Source: Dama dama
Taxonomy: Eukaryota; Chordata; Mammalia; Artiodactyla; Cervidae
Direction: 5' to 3'
Assembly: GCF_033118175.1 (NCBI RefSeq)
Contig: NC_083691.1
Span: 56,820,001 to 56,884,000, forward strand
DNA length: 64,000 nucleotides
Shown here: positions 21,335 to 31,900 of the stretch, piece after piece
Layout of the letters: each line of letters starts with the position of its first letter
Numbering within the stretch: the first letter of the stretch is position 1
The notes under the pieces: generated by a model
Told to the model about the DNA's origin: nothing
Databases searched by the model: none
Seen by the model: the letters and a program-made list of their open reading frames with translations, nothing else
Program-made: the position numbers and the translations under genes

Positions 21335-22591
21335 TGAAATATAAATGCCCATCTGTACGTCCTTTGGAGAATATCTGTTTAGGTCTTCTGCCCTCTTTTT
21401 CATTGTTTTTTTTTTTTTTTAATGGAACTGCATGAGTTGTTTGTATATTGTGGAAATTAATCCCTTTGTCTGCTGCCTCATTCGCAAAATTTTTTTCTCA
21501 TTCTGAAGTTTGTCTTTTCATTTTGTTTATGGTTTCTTGTGCTATGCAAAAGCTTTTAAGTTTCATTAGATCCGATTTATTATTTTTTTAATTTTCACTA
21601 TTCCAGGGGGTGGGTTAAAAAATATCTTGCTGTGATTTATGTCAGAGTGTTCTGCCTATATTTTCCTCTAAGAGTTTTTTAGTGCCCGGTCTTATATTTA
21701 CATCTTTAATCCATTTTGAGTTTATTTTTGTGTATAATATTAGGAAGTATTCTAATTTCATTCTTTTACATGTAGCTGCCCAGTTTTCCCAGCACCACTC
21801 ACTGAAGAGACTGTCTTTTCTCCATCGCATATTCTTGACTCCTTTGTCATAAATTAGGTGACCACAGATATGTGGGTTTATTTCTGGGTTTTCTATCTTG
21901 TTCCCTTGATCTATACTTCTTTCTTGATTACTGTAGCTTTGTAGTATAATCTGAAGCCTGGGAGCCTGATTCTTCCAGTTCCATTTTTCTTTTTCAAGAT
22001 TGCTTTGGCTGTTCAGGGTATTTTGTATTATCATACAAATGATAAAATATTTTGCTTTAATTCTGTGAAAACTGTCATTGGTAATTTGATAGGGATTGCA
22101 TTTAATCCTGTAGCTTGCCTTAGGTAGTGTAGTCAGTTTCACAGTATTGACTCTTCCAATCCAAGAACATGGCATATCTCTTTATCTGTTTTTTGTCATC
22201 TTTGATTTCTTTCATCAGTATCCTACAGTTTTCTGAGTACAGATTTTTTGTCTCCTTAGGTAGGTTTATTTCTAGGCATTTTATTCTTTTTGTTGTAATG
22301 GGAAATGAAATTGTTTCCTTAATTTCTCTTTCTGATCTTTGTTGTTAGTGTATAGGAATGCAAGAGATTTCTGAGTATTAATTTTGTATCCCGAAATTTT
22401 ACCAAATTTATTTTTGAGCTCTAGTAGTTTCCCAGTGGCCTCTTTAGGATTTTTTACGTATAGTATCATATCATCTGCAAACAGTGACAGTTTTACTTCT
22501 TCTTTTCCAATTTGGATTGCTTTTATTTCTTTTTCTTCTTTGATTGCTGTGGTTAGGACTTCCAAAACTATGTTGAATACTAGTGGATCTA
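21335..22591 (-). mobile_element. L1 ORF2 segment, inverted (5' half of a probable twin-primed L1)
   Basis: About 1.25 kb of L1 on the minus strand. Minus frames give ORF2 residues: 22281-22676 includes an RT segment with LFADDMILYVKNPKEAT and the preceding PLVFNIVLEVLTTAI, and 21642-22175 gives ENPEINPHICGHLIYDKG and YTKINSKWIKDVN. Several stops and frameshifts break the ORF. At 22592 it meets a sense-strand L1 3' end, the arrangement expected from 5' inversion during insertion. Confidence 0.9.
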
Positions 22592-22630
22592 AATGGGAAA
22601 AAAATCTAAAAAAGAGGGTATATATGCATA
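22592..22630 (+). mobile_element. L1 3' UTR, sense, part 1
   Basis: 'tgggaaaaaaatctaaaaaa' followed by TATA-rich sequence, matching the L1 3' UTR. Continues at 22853. Confidence 0.8.
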
Positions 22631-22852
22631 TGTAGGCTTTCTCTGGTGGTTCAGTGATAAAGAATCTGCCTGCCAATGCAGGAGAACTGAGTTATGTCCT
22701 GGAGCCTGGAAGATCCCCAAGAGAAGGAAATGGCAACCCACTCCATTATTCTTGCCTGGAAAATCCCATGGACAGAGAGACCTGGTGGGCTATAGTTCAT
22801 GGGGTTGCAAAAGAGTTGGACATGATTTAGCAACTAAAGAACAGCAGTACAT
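22631..22852 (+). mobile_element. Bov-tA SINE nested in L1
   Basis: 'ggctttctctggtggttcag' head, 'ccattattcttgcctgg', 'gacatgatttagcaact' end. Confidence 0.93.
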
Positions 22853-22935
22853 GTATATGTATAATTGATTCACTTTGCTGTACAGAAGAAACATTGAAAA
22901 GCAACTCTACTTTGATAAAAATGTCTTTTAAAATA
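22853..22935 (+). mobile_element. L1 3' UTR, sense, part 2
   Basis: 'tgattcactttgctgtacag...ctactttgataaaaatg', the L1 3' terminus. Confidence 0.85.
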
Positions 22936-23169
22936 TCCTAATTCTAGGCCAGAATCTGATCTAGAAAAGGGTCCAAGAATCTGCAATTTAACCAGCATCT
23001 TAATCCATATATGCATTTTAACATATATCTCCTTGGGCCACATTTTAAAAAACAACAGGCAAGATGCCCCTTTTTTGGCCTATTTTAGACTAAAATTATT
23101 TCTCTTTGTCTTCTGTGTTTCCACGTTAAATGGGAAGATAATCCTTATTTCTAAAACACATTTAAGTAG
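22936..23169. other. Unassigned unique sequence
   Basis: No gene or repeat recognised. Confidence 0.45.
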
Positions 23170-23525
23170 AGTAGGAGTCATATTAGTCAGGTGAGGCTCT
23201 TTTGCAGGAACAAACTCCTGTATTTTGGAGGTTTTATACAAAGTTTATTTCTTTTATACAAATTTTATGATTCTCACACTGGGTGATTGGCTCCACAGGG
23301 TCACTTGGACCCAAGTTGATGGAAATACCACCATCTTGCAATACTGACATAGCAACAGCATGAGTGGCAGAGGGTAGAGAAGAGTGTGAAAAACTCAAAA
23401 TGGGGGACTTCCTCACTCAAACAGGAAGTGACAGAGGCACTGCTACTCACAGTCCATTGGCCAGAGTTAGTCACATGACCCCAGGGGGCTGGTGAGGGAA
23501 TGAAGGGGAGCTTGGACAACCATTG
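23170..23525 (+). mobile_element. Old mammalian interspersed repeat (family unnamed)
   Basis: Diverged match to the family marked by 'aacaaactcc...', 'tggcagagggtagagaagag' and 'agtccattggccagagttag'. The exact family needs a repeat library. Confidence 0.4.
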
Positions 23526-23599
23526 GTAAACACGACCATCTCTTCCAAGAGATTGGAACAGTTCTTCCTTATCTCTGGCTTCTTTGATCTATTGACAAA

Positions 23600-23878
23600 G
23601 TATTATCTTTCTCAATCAAGCAAGCATTTATTAAACCCCAATTCCAGGATCAGCACTGTGCCAGAGAATATGGAAGTTAGGCTCCAAAAGAAATAAAAGA
23701 TAGGCCTTCCAGTCTTCCAGATTCTTCAGGGAGATAGCACTCATAGATAAGAAGGAATTAGTGAACAATAGACAATACTGATGGCCAAATTACATGGGCG
23801 GCTCTGATGCTTAGAAAAAGTGTGATCAAGAGGATGGTCAGGGAAGGTTTAATCCAGGTCTTGGAACCTGGACTAGGA
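23600..23878 (-). mobile_element. L2 LINE 3' region, left part
   Basis: Antisense L2: 'caagcatttattaaacccca', 'cagcactgtgcc', 'ttcagggagatagcactc', 'ggatggtcagggaagg'. It continues after the nested Bov-tA. Confidence 0.65.
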
Positions 23879-23892
23879 CTTGAAGGATGTTT

Positions 23893-24086
23893 GTTGTTGT
23901 TCAGTCTCTAAGTCAGGTCTGACTCTTTCATACCGCCCAGCATCTCTGTCCATGGGATTTCCCAGGCAAGAATACTGGAGTGGGTTGCTATTTCATTCTC
24001 TAGGGGATCTTTCTGACCTAGGAATTGAGTCCACATCTCCTGCATTGGCAGGTGGATTCTTTACCACTGAGCTACCAGGGAAGCCC
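23893..24086 (-). mobile_element. Bov-tA SINE with perfect TSD, inside L2
   Basis: Reverse-complement Bov-tA from 'gttgttcagtctctaagtc' to 'ctgagctaccagggaagcc'. A perfect 14-bp TSD, CTTGAAGGATGTTT, lies at 23879-23892 and 24087-24100. Confidence 0.96.
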
Positions 24087-24100
24087 CTTGAAGGATGTTT

Positions 24101-24170
24101 AGGTAACAGCTTAGAGGTCTGGGAAGAACTGAAGATAAATCCTCAGAGAAGAGGAAGGTGATAGATGTCC
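24101..24170 (-). mobile_element. L2 LINE 3' region, right part
   Basis: Continuation of the antisense L2 beyond the SINE. Diverged. Confidence 0.45.
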
Positions 24171-24213
24171 ACAGAACTCTGAGCTACTCCTGAGCTTATT
24201 TTGGTTTCAACTA

Positions 24214-24962
24214 AAGCCCTTATGGCAGAAAGTGAAGAGGAACTAAAAAGCCTCTTGATGAAAGTGAAAGAGGAGAGTGAAAAAGTTGGCTTAAAGCTCA
24301 ACATTCAGAAAACTAAGATCATGCCATCTGGTCCCTTCACCATGGGAAATAGATGGGGAAACAGTGTCAGACTTTATTTCTTTGGGCTCCAAAATCACTG
24401 CAGATGGTGACTGCAGCCATGAAATTAAAAGACGCTTATTCCTTGGAAGGAAAGTTATGACCAACCTAGATAGCATATTTAAAAGCAGAGACTTTACTTT
24501 GCCAACAAAGGTCCATCTAGTCAAGGCTATGGATTTTCCACTGGTCATGTATGGATGTGAGAGTTGGACTGTGAAGAAAGCTGAGCACCGAAAAATTGAT
24601 GCTTTTGAACTGTGGTGTTGGAGAAGACTCTTGAGAGTCCCTTGGACTGCAAGGAGATCCAACCAGTCCATCCTAAAGGAGATCAGTCCTGGGTGTTCAT
24701 TGGAAGGACTGATGCTGAAGTTGAAACTCCAATATTTGGCCACCTCATGTGAAGAGTTGACTCATTGGAAAAGACCCTGATGCTGGGAAGGACTGGGCAG
24801 GAGGAGAAGGGGACGACAGAGGATGAGATGACTGGATGGTATCACCGACTCAATGGACATGAGTTTGGGTAAACTCTGGGAGTTGGTGATGGACAGGGAG
24901 GCCTGGTGTGCTGTGATTCATGGGGTCGCAAAGAGTCGGACATGACTGAGAGATTGAACTGA
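24214..24962 (+). mobile_element. BovB LINE 3' end
   Basis: About 750 bp of BovB, from RT codons LMAESEEELKSLLMKVKEESEKVGLKLNIQ to the 3' terminus 'ttgaactgaactga'. The frame is lost near 24340 and reopens at 24364-24780 (138 codons ending at the usual C-terminal region), so it is dead. A short TSD, 'aaagccc', flanks it. Confidence 0.94.
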
Positions 24963-25947
24963 ACTGAAAGCCCATATATCTCACTGAATTCAGTGAGTAT
25001 AGGTCAGTTGTTGGCAAAATGTAAACTCTAAACAGTGGCTTATAAGTGGGCTGGCTTATGCCTGTTCCCCCATTGCCTTGATACAGTCTTCGGACCTGGA
25101 GAGCTACAGAAAGTAACAACCTGGAATAATCTTTCCAACATCCCCCAAATAGTGCCGTCCTCTCTGAGGACCATAACAGGCCCTGAGTGCTTGGGGTTCA
25201 CACTGTCACACACGATATGAAGCCATCCATTGAGATTCCAAGGCCTCCTGTGTACCATGTGGCTGCTGCCACCACCACCATCTTTCTGGTTTCAAGAACA
25301 GTGGTATCAACATCCTCCAAGTTTTCTCACCAAAGGTAGGGCTCAGACAGCCCAATAAATCAGCAGAAAAATAATAAATAGATGCTCTCACTGGCCCTCC
25401 AGAGGAGCCTTGCACAATCCCCGCCCCCCTTCACCCATGCTGCTGTCACCACTCTTGCCCGGGATCAGAGAAACTTAGAGGGTGTCAGGCACCTCCATCC
25501 CAGGAGACAATGAGCCAAGTCTCTGAGAGCATGAGCAAGGTGCTGGAGGCAGTGCCTGCGGTTGGGGCGGGCCGGGAAGATTGGATCTGCGTGGCTGTGT
25601 TGAAACTGAGTCTCGTGCTGGGCCTGGAAGAACAAAGCCGTCTGCAGATGAATGAGCTGGGCTGCAAGTCTGGGTCAGGATGGGGCTCACCTCTGAAAGC
25701 AGCCTACTTGGAGGTGCTGTGAGAACCAAGGTTTGGACATGCCTACTTTGCTTGTGGCTTTGGCCCCCCCCAGCAAGGCGGGGGGTGAAGGGGGAGAAAG
25801 TGTTGAAACATAAACAGGGAGGCAGAGGTAGTTCTCATGGGTGGCTGCCTCGGGGCGGCAACAGGAGAAGATAGGGAGGACTTGGGCTTGGGGTCTGGGA
25901 GATGCTGCTTATCAGGGGCTGCTAAAGGGGAAGTCCTGTGTCACCTC
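24963..25947. other. Unassigned unique sequence
   Basis: About 1 kb with no recognised repeat. 25480-25740 is GC-richer with frames of 70 codons (plus) and 84 codons (minus), but none resembles a known protein. Confidence 0.45.
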
Positions 25948-26169
25948 CTGTTGTTGTTTCGTCACTCAGTCATGTCCATCTCTTTGCGACCCCATGGACT
26001 GTAGCCCACCAGGCTCCTCTGTCCATGGGATTCTCCAGGCACGACTACTGGGGTGGGTTGCCATTTCCTTCTTCAGGGGATCTTCCCAACCCAGGGACTG
26101 AATCTGCATCTCATGGGTCTCCTACACTGGCAGGCTTGTTCTTTATCACCAGTGCCACCTGGGAAGCCC
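25948..26169 (-). mobile_element. Bov-tA SINE
   Basis: 'gttgttgtttcgtcactcag' terminus, 'gatcttcccaacccagggac', 'agtgccacctgggaagcccc' head. Confidence 0.95.
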
Positions 26170-26199
26170 CTGGAGATCCTAAATTCCAGGTGAAAACAT

Positions 26200-26340
26200 G
26201 TCCAATTCCTATGCTTTCTGAGTTAACCACAGCGAGGCCCAGAGAGGGAAGTTGACCAATCCAAAGTCATACAACTCATGGCTTGGTGGAGAACTAGAAT
26301 GGCTCAGTTCACTCTGGTCATAGTTCAAGCTATGTTCCTC
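26200..26340 (-). mobile_element. MIR fragment
   Basis: 'cgaggcccagagagggaagt...ccaaagtcatacaactcatg' matches the antisense MIR. Confidence 0.65.
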
Positions 26341-26361
26341 CACATTGCTTGTCATAACCAA

Positions 26362-26425
26362 ATATATATACACACAGATATCTGCACACACACACACACA
26401 CACACACATCTGTACATACACATAT
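26362..26425 (+). repeat. (CA)n-rich microsatellite
   Basis: 'atatatatacacacag' then about 10 CA units at 26388-26408, followed by imperfect repeats. Confidence 0.95.
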
Positions 26426-26794
26426 CTGGAAAGTCAGCTAAGAGAGTCCAGGTTTAACTTGGGGTGGGAAAGGACTGCAAGGTGGGAAGAAAGCCCCAAG
26501 GAATCCCCCACATGGCCTCCTCAGCATCTATTATTTCCCACTGTGGTTGCACAACCAGTCAGTGAAAAAGTGCCTTCTGGCAATAAATTCTTAACCTTAT
26601 GTGATGAACTTCTCATTTTTAGTCAAGGTTCCTTTTGGTTATTTAAGAGGTAACTCACTGGCGTGACTCTGATGTGACCACAAGAAATCTCTGATACTTT
26701 TGAAGTACCCATAGGAACTCTTGGCTCTGGATTGAAGTCTTCCTGAAATTATTTTGGGGGAGTGAGAGTGAGGAATCCTGCTCACAGGCATCAC
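26426..26794. other. Unassigned unique sequence
   Basis: No gene or repeat recognised. Confidence 0.5.
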
Positions 26795-26799
26795 CCAGA

Positions 26800-26873
26800 A
26801 TGGACATACATTACATACATTGTACAGCACAGGGAAGATAGCCAATATTTTATAATAACTGTATATGGAGTAG
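26800..26873 (+). mobile_element. L1 3' UTR, part 1
   Basis: 'acattgtacagcacagggaa...tttataataactgtatatgg' resembles the sense L1 3' UTR. Confidence 0.75.
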
Positions 26874-27098
26874 GGCTTCCCAGATGGCGCTAGTGGTAAA
26901 GAACCCACCTGCTAGTGCAGCATACTAAGAGATGTGGGTTTGATCCCTGGGTTGGGAAGATCCCCTGGAGGAGGGCATGGCAAACCATTCCAGTATTATT
27001 GCCTGGAAAATTCCATGGACAGAGGAACCTGGCGGGCTATAGTCCACAGGGTGGCAAAGATTTGGACATGCCTGAAGCAACTTAGCATGCATGCACAA
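26874..27098 (+). mobile_element. Bov-tA SINE nested in L1
   Basis: 'gggcttcccagatggcgcta' head, 'ccattccagtattattgcct', 'gcaacttagcatgcatgc'. TSD 'atggagt' on both sides. Confidence 0.94.
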
Positions 27099-27199
27099 TG
27101 GAGTCTAATGTATAAAAACTCTGAATCACTATGTTACATACCTGAAACTAATAAAATGTTTTAAATCTACTCTATCTCAAAAAAAAAAAAAAAAAAAAA
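27099..27199 (+). mobile_element. L1 3' UTR, part 2, with poly(A)
   Basis: 'ctgaatcactatgttacata...aactaataaaatgttttaa', ending in about 21 A's from 27179. Confidence 0.88.
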
Positions 27200-27524
27200 C
27201 ACAACACATTGTCATTTTAGGAATCTCTAGAGGAGTTACATGTGGGGTATCGCTCCCTGAAAGGAGTTGAGAAGTCACCCCAGGGAGAAGCCCTAGGGCA
27301 GGTGGGGATGGAGGACACGATGCCCACACCACTGTCAGCCCTCCAAGGATGGGCACCATAGACATTCTCGGGGGCATCTCCTGTGTGTGGGCTGACCTGG
27401 GAAAATGCCACATGCTCCCTGACCCTACACTGGTTTCATTGCTGTTTCCTTCCATGTTTCACCGCACCTATGTCCAAGACGGTTCCCTGGGCTCTTGACA
27501 GAGAAAATATATGCCTGGCGGTCA
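27200..27524. other. Unique sequence containing the source of a copied segment
   Basis: No gene or repeat recognised, but 27343-27450 recurs at roughly 85-90% identity at 28093-28200 inside a SINE. Minus frames of 92 and 64 codons have no recognisable product. Confidence 0.6.
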
Positions 27525-27725
27525 GAAATGTAAACTCTAATCCTGACTACCTAGTGTGGTTCTCAGTTTCACCCCTCAGCTGTGTGATCCTGAGTAAGTT
27601 ACATGAACTTTATGCCTCAGTCTCCTCATCTATAAAATGGGTATATTAATAGTACCTCCCTCTGAGGCTAGTTGCTGGGGCTTACAGTCATCACGTAAAG
27701 TACTTAAAATAATGCAGAGTTGCTT
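27525..27725 (+). mobile_element. MIR SINE
   Basis: Sense MIR: 'gctgtgtgatcctgagtaag', 'tcagtctcctcatctataaa', 'taatagtacctccctctgag'. Confidence 0.85.
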
Positions 27726-27840
27726 TATAATAGTCAGTATTCTCTCTTCTAGACAGAAAACCAATTTTCTCTGTTTCATGAAGTGGGGCTAGAATGAGAG
27801 ACAGAACATGGGTTAAATTAGTAAAAACTTCTCATGGGTT

Positions 27841-28290
27841 TCCCTGCTGGTCCGGTGGTTGGGGATCCACTCGCCAATGCAGGGGACACAGGTTTGATCC
27901 CTGGTTTGGGAACTAAAGTCCCACATGCTGCTGAGCACCTAAGCCACGTACCACAGTCACTGAGGCTGCACTCTAGCGCCTATGAGCACGAATACTGAGT
28001 CCACACGCCACAACCAATGAAGGCTGCTTGTGTGCCCTAGAACCTGTGCTCCGGTCACTGCAAGGAAACCAGAGCACCACAATGAAGCGTGCCCAAGGAT
28101 GCGCACCATAGGCAGTCTCAGGGGCACTTCCTCTGTTGGGCTGCGCTGGGAAAATGCCACACGCTCCCTGACCCTACGCTGGTTTCCTTGCTGGTTCCCT
28201 GCTCCCTGTAACTAGAGAAAGCCCAAGCGTAGCAACCAAGGCCCAGTGTGGACCAAAATAAATAAATAAATAAATAAATTTTAAAAATCA
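27841..28290 (+). mobile_element. CHR-type SINE, long form, carrying a 108-bp foreign segment
   Basis: Head 'tttccctgctggtccggtgg', 'ggtttgatccctggtttggg', extended body, and tail '(aaat)n' at 28257-28279. At 28093-28200 the body is replaced by a copy of unique sequence from 27343-27450. The SINE resumes at 28201 with 'gctccctgtaactagagaaa'. Confidence 0.92.
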
Positions 28291-28379
28291 AACAAAAAAC
28301 TTCTCAACCTCATTCATTCATTCAGCACATATCATGGCTGTACTTTTTCTTCTTTTTTTTAAAGTAAAAGAGCTACAGG

Positions 28380-28571
28380 TGAAGTGAAGTGAAAGTCCCT
28401 CAGTTGTGTCTGACTCTTTGTGACACCATGGACTATACACTCCATGGAATTCTCCAGGCCAGAATACTGGAGTGGACAGGCTTTCCCTTCTCCAGGGGAT
28501 CTTCCCAACCTAGGGATCCAACCCAGGTCTCCCGCATTACAGGTGGATTCTTTACCAGCTGAGCCACAATA
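28380..28571 (-). mobile_element. Bov-tA SINE variant
   Basis: 'gtgaaagtccctcagttgtg', 'ttctccaggccagaatactg', 'ttctttaccagctgagccac': the variant with 'ggccagaatactgg' and a 'gaagtgaagtgaaag' end. Confidence 0.94.
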
Positions 28572-29270
28572 TAGCTTCAGGCACAGCTTAGCTTCCCCTC
28601 GCTTCTCCCGGGTCTCCAGTTGTTCCCCCACAAACCTATAATTGTCCCAGCTGCTTTCTGATGACATCAGCCCCTGCGCCTCTCCCAGGTGAATGAATGG
28701 CAGCCACCTGGCATGCCTGAGTCCCGCCTGGGCACCCAGCAGGAGCATTTGCATATTTCCTAGGCTCTTCTTTTAAAATGCCACACCAATAATTAAGGAT
28801 TTCTAACTCTCTAGTAATTGAGTACCATTTGGGACTGATTAAATAGATACTATCTAAATAATTATCTATTTATGGCATTGCTTTCCTTTGTGTGGGCTCT
28901 GAACAGCTTGTCAAAAGCACACATAGAACGTTCTCCCACCTGGCACTTGTGATGGCTGATACATTCTCTCTCCCTTCTCCCTCCGTCTATCCTTGCTCTG
29001 CTCTTGTTCTTCTTTCCTTGATCCTTCTTTTGCCATGCTTTGCCACAGTGCCACACCACCTGATCATTTTGGTAATTCGGTGACACAGCAACCCCCACCA
29101 CGTGCTCTATGGAATTCCAAACCAAATAAGTGATAGAGCTGCTTTTTGTTTTAAATGGCAGGAATGACTGGGTGGTTATCTGACCCTCTTTGTTTAATGT
29201 CCAGAGTCACGCACTTTACTAAGTCAGTTTAAGTTGCTATATCTAATTTAATTAAACCATCACAACATGG
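28572..29270. other. Unassigned unique sequence with clustered regulatory-like motifs
   Basis: No gene recognised. 28640-28760 holds an E-box CAGCTG (28648-28653), a CRE/AP-1-like TGATGACATCA (28659-28669) and an octamer ATTTGCAT (28747-28754). Motif presence alone does not show function. Confidence 0.35.
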
Positions 29271-29395
29271 GACTTCCTTGGCGGTCCAGTGGTTAAGACT
29301 TCACTTTCCAATGTAGGGGGTGGAGGTTCAATCCCTGGTCAGGGAAGTAGGGTCCCACATGCCTAGCAGCCCGAAAAGCCAAAACAAAAACAAGG
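29271..29395 (+). mobile_element. CHR-type SINE, short form
   Basis: 'gacttccttggcggtccagt' head, 'ggttcaatccctggtcaggg', 'agccaaaacaaaaacaa' end. Confidence 0.92.
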
Positions 29396-29605
29396 ATCAT
29401 TTTAACAAAGGCAATAAAGACTTTTTTTAAAAAGTTCCCACTAAAAAACAAAAAAATAAACAAAAAACCATGGAAAAACATCGCAACCAGAAAAGTAGAT
29501 GTAACTACTATGTATACTTCACCAGTTAACCAATGGAAGCAGAGAATGGTTAAGTAGCTTGCCCAGGTATGATTCACATGTATCATACATTAACATGTAT
29601 GGTAA

Positions 29606-29722
29606 TGTATTGGAGAAGAAAATGATAACCCACTCCAGTATTCTTGCCTGGGAAATCCCATGAACAGAGGAGCCTGGTGGACTACAGAGTCAGACACGAC
29701 TTAGAGACTAAATCACCGTGAT
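29606..29722 (+). mobile_element. Bov-A monomer
   Basis: 'cccactccagtattcttgcc...gtcagacacgacttagagac', no tRNA-derived head. Confidence 0.9.
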
Positions 29723-29858
29723 AAGGTATGTATGGAAAAAATGAGCCCTCTTTTCATTCCGTGTCACTCGTGGAGGGATGTGAGCCACAGAGACCCCTCC
29801 CTACCCTCAAGCCCAGAGGTTTTCTTCTAATTTAAGACTATCAGTTGCAGTAAAACTT

Positions 29859-29887
29859 CTTTGGATACAGTAAAACTGTATCCAAAG
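29859..29887. repeat. Perfect 13-bp inverted repeat, 3-bp spacer
   Basis: Arms CTTTGGATACAGT (29859-29871) and ACTGTATCCAAAG (29875-29887) around AAA. Could form a short hairpin. It sits in otherwise unique sequence (29723-29920). Confidence 0.9.
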
Positions 29888-29919
29888 GCCCCAAGGTGCC
29901 TCTCACCTCTAGTAATAGC

Positions 29920-30040
29920 CTCCAGCTCCCTGAAGGCAGGGACCGCACCCTATTCACCTCCATCCACTTCAGCTCTCAGGCCTGCCTGCAACACAAAGTA
30001 GGTCCTCAATGCTCACTTCACAGATGCACTGAAGGATTTC
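29920..30040 (+). mobile_element. L2 LINE 3' end
   Basis: 'gctccctgaaggcagggacc...acaaagtaggtcctcaatgc' matches the L2 3' terminus. Confidence 0.65.
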
Positions 30041-30082
30041 TAAGGGTCTTTAGTCTTTAGAGTTGCTTTCACCAATTTTGAT

Positions 30083-30303
30083 GGACTTCCCTGGTGGCTC
30101 AGTGGTTTAAAAAAAAAAAAATCCACCTGCCAATATAGGAGATGCGGATTCCAACCCTGAGTTGGGAAGATCCCCTGGAAGGAGAAAATTGCAACCCACT
30201 CCAGGATTCTTGTTTGAGAAATTCCATGGACAGAGGAGCCTAGCAGGCTATCGTTTGTAGAGTCGCAAAGAGTCAGAAATGACCTACTGACTAAACAACA
30301 ACT
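30083..30303 (+). mobile_element. Bov-tA SINE with internal A-run
   Basis: 'acttccctggtggctcagtg' head followed by an unusual A13 run inside the tRNA-derived part (30107-30121), then normal Bov-A. Imperfect TSD 'accaattttga' / 'actgattttga'. Confidence 0.94.
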
Positions 30304-31048
30304 CACTGATTTTGACACCAGCAGGGAGCATACATCCTGTATCACCTCTCTTTCTGTCTTGTCTAACAAGATGGCACATATGCCTTTTCTCAGACAGTAT
30401 GACACTTAAAAGTGCTGGGGATGCAGCAGATACTCAAAAATTTCTTGCCAAATTAGACTGAATTACTAATAGATGGCAACTCGAGGGCAGGTGTTTAAAG
30501 AAAAAAAAGGGTGCTTGTCTGGTTTCTGAGCTGACTGCCATAAAGGACACTCAGCCCACCACCCACCTGTCAGACTCTCCTGTCAGTGCAGATCAGTCAG
30601 TACAGGTGAGTCATAGTTTCTGCAAAGTACACATAGTTAATTAAACGGCTGACAGGCCCACTTATCTCACATTTTAGAGACTCCAAGAATTCCTAGGCTG
30701 TGGTGAGTTGATTTGGGCTCACCAAATACCCATAAATTTCCAATTATCAAAATCATCCCCGGAGCAGGGGTGAAAATGTACCAAATATCTTTTGTTTGAG
30801 ACCAGATCTAGCTTGGAGCTGTAGCCTTTGTCCCTGTAAACATAAGACGGGTTATGTGCACATGCCTGGATCTCAGGAGACCAGATTCTCCAGAGAGATT
30901 TCCTTCAAGCTCTCTCTGCCTCTTGGGAGGGTTACTTCATCTGTTGATGCTTTTTTTTTCCTTCCTCATCTGTAAACTGAGTTTTGTTCCCCACCCCCAC
31001 CCCCGAGGTCTCAGCCACAAATCTAACCTAGAGGGATTCTATGATGGT
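30304..31048. other. Unassigned unique sequence
   Basis: No gene or repeat recognised over about 745 bp. Confidence 0.5.
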
Positions 31049-31269
31049 GGAAAAGTGAAAGTGAAAGTGTCAGTCACTTAGTCGTGTCTGAGTCTTCATG
31101 ACCCCATGGACTGTAGCCTGCCAGGCTCCACTGTCCGTGGGATTCTCCAGGCAAGAATACTGGAGTGGGTAGCCATTCTCTTCTCCAAGATCTTCCCAAC
31201 CCAGGGATCAAACCCAGGTCTTACGCATTGCAGGCAAATTCTTTACAGTCTGAGCCACCTGGGAAGCCC
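31049..31269 (-). mobile_element. Bov-tA SINE
   Basis: 'gtgaaagtgtcagtcactta' end, 'caggcaagaatactggagtg', 'ctgagccacctgggaagccc' head. Confidence 0.95.
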
Positions 31270-31431
31270 AGGACCATCAGTGGAGGTGGTGCATAAATGG
31301 GTCATGAGAATATTGATATAGTGATGGGCTGGAAATTTGATTACATAGAAATCAGAATGACGCTAGGAGAGAAAGCCTAGGAGGATTCAGCTCTGGGGTA
31401 GGGAGAATAAACAAGAAATGAGTTGAACGGG

Positions 31432-31625
31432 GACTTTCCTGGTGGTCCAGTGGCGAAGGCTCTGCACTCACAATGCAGGAGGCCTGGGTTCCATCCCTGG
31501 TCAGGGAACTAGATCCCACATTCCTCAACTAAGAGTTCACATGACCTAACTATTTTAGAAGACCCCACGTACCACAACTCAGACCTTGTGCAGCCTAGTA
31601 AATAAATACAAATATTTTCAAAAAG
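31432..31625 (+). mobile_element. CHR-type SINE
   Basis: 'gactttcctggtggtccagt' head, 'tccatccctggtcagggaac', 'tagtaaataaatacaaat' tail. Confidence 0.93.
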
Positions 31626-31754
31626 AGAAATGAGTGGAGGAAATGGAAAAAGACTAGAAAGGATTCAAGGTAACAAGGTAGAGGGCAGGTACTGGAAGAT
31701 GGGGCCCGTGATGTAGGGAAAATTTCCTGAGAATGAACAATAGCATCAATAGCA

Positions 31755-31900
31755 GCTCTAAACTGTGGTCATCAAACCTCGGCACCCAATAGAACTACCT
31801 GGTGAGCTTATTAAAAATGCAGATGCCCCTAGCCTACCTCTGAAAATTCAATTCTAGCAGATCTGGAATTGGCTGATGAAACTTCTAGAATATATGCTTC
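31755..31900 (+). mobile_element. MER5-like hAT remnant (weak)
   Basis: 'atagaactacctggtgagct...ttaaaaatgcagatgcccc' resembles MER5-type MITEs. Diverged. Confidence 0.5.

Noticed and set aside
21642..22676. Minus frames with an FADD motif as a host gene or viral polymerase
   Set aside because: These are L1 ORF2 fragments interrupted by stops.
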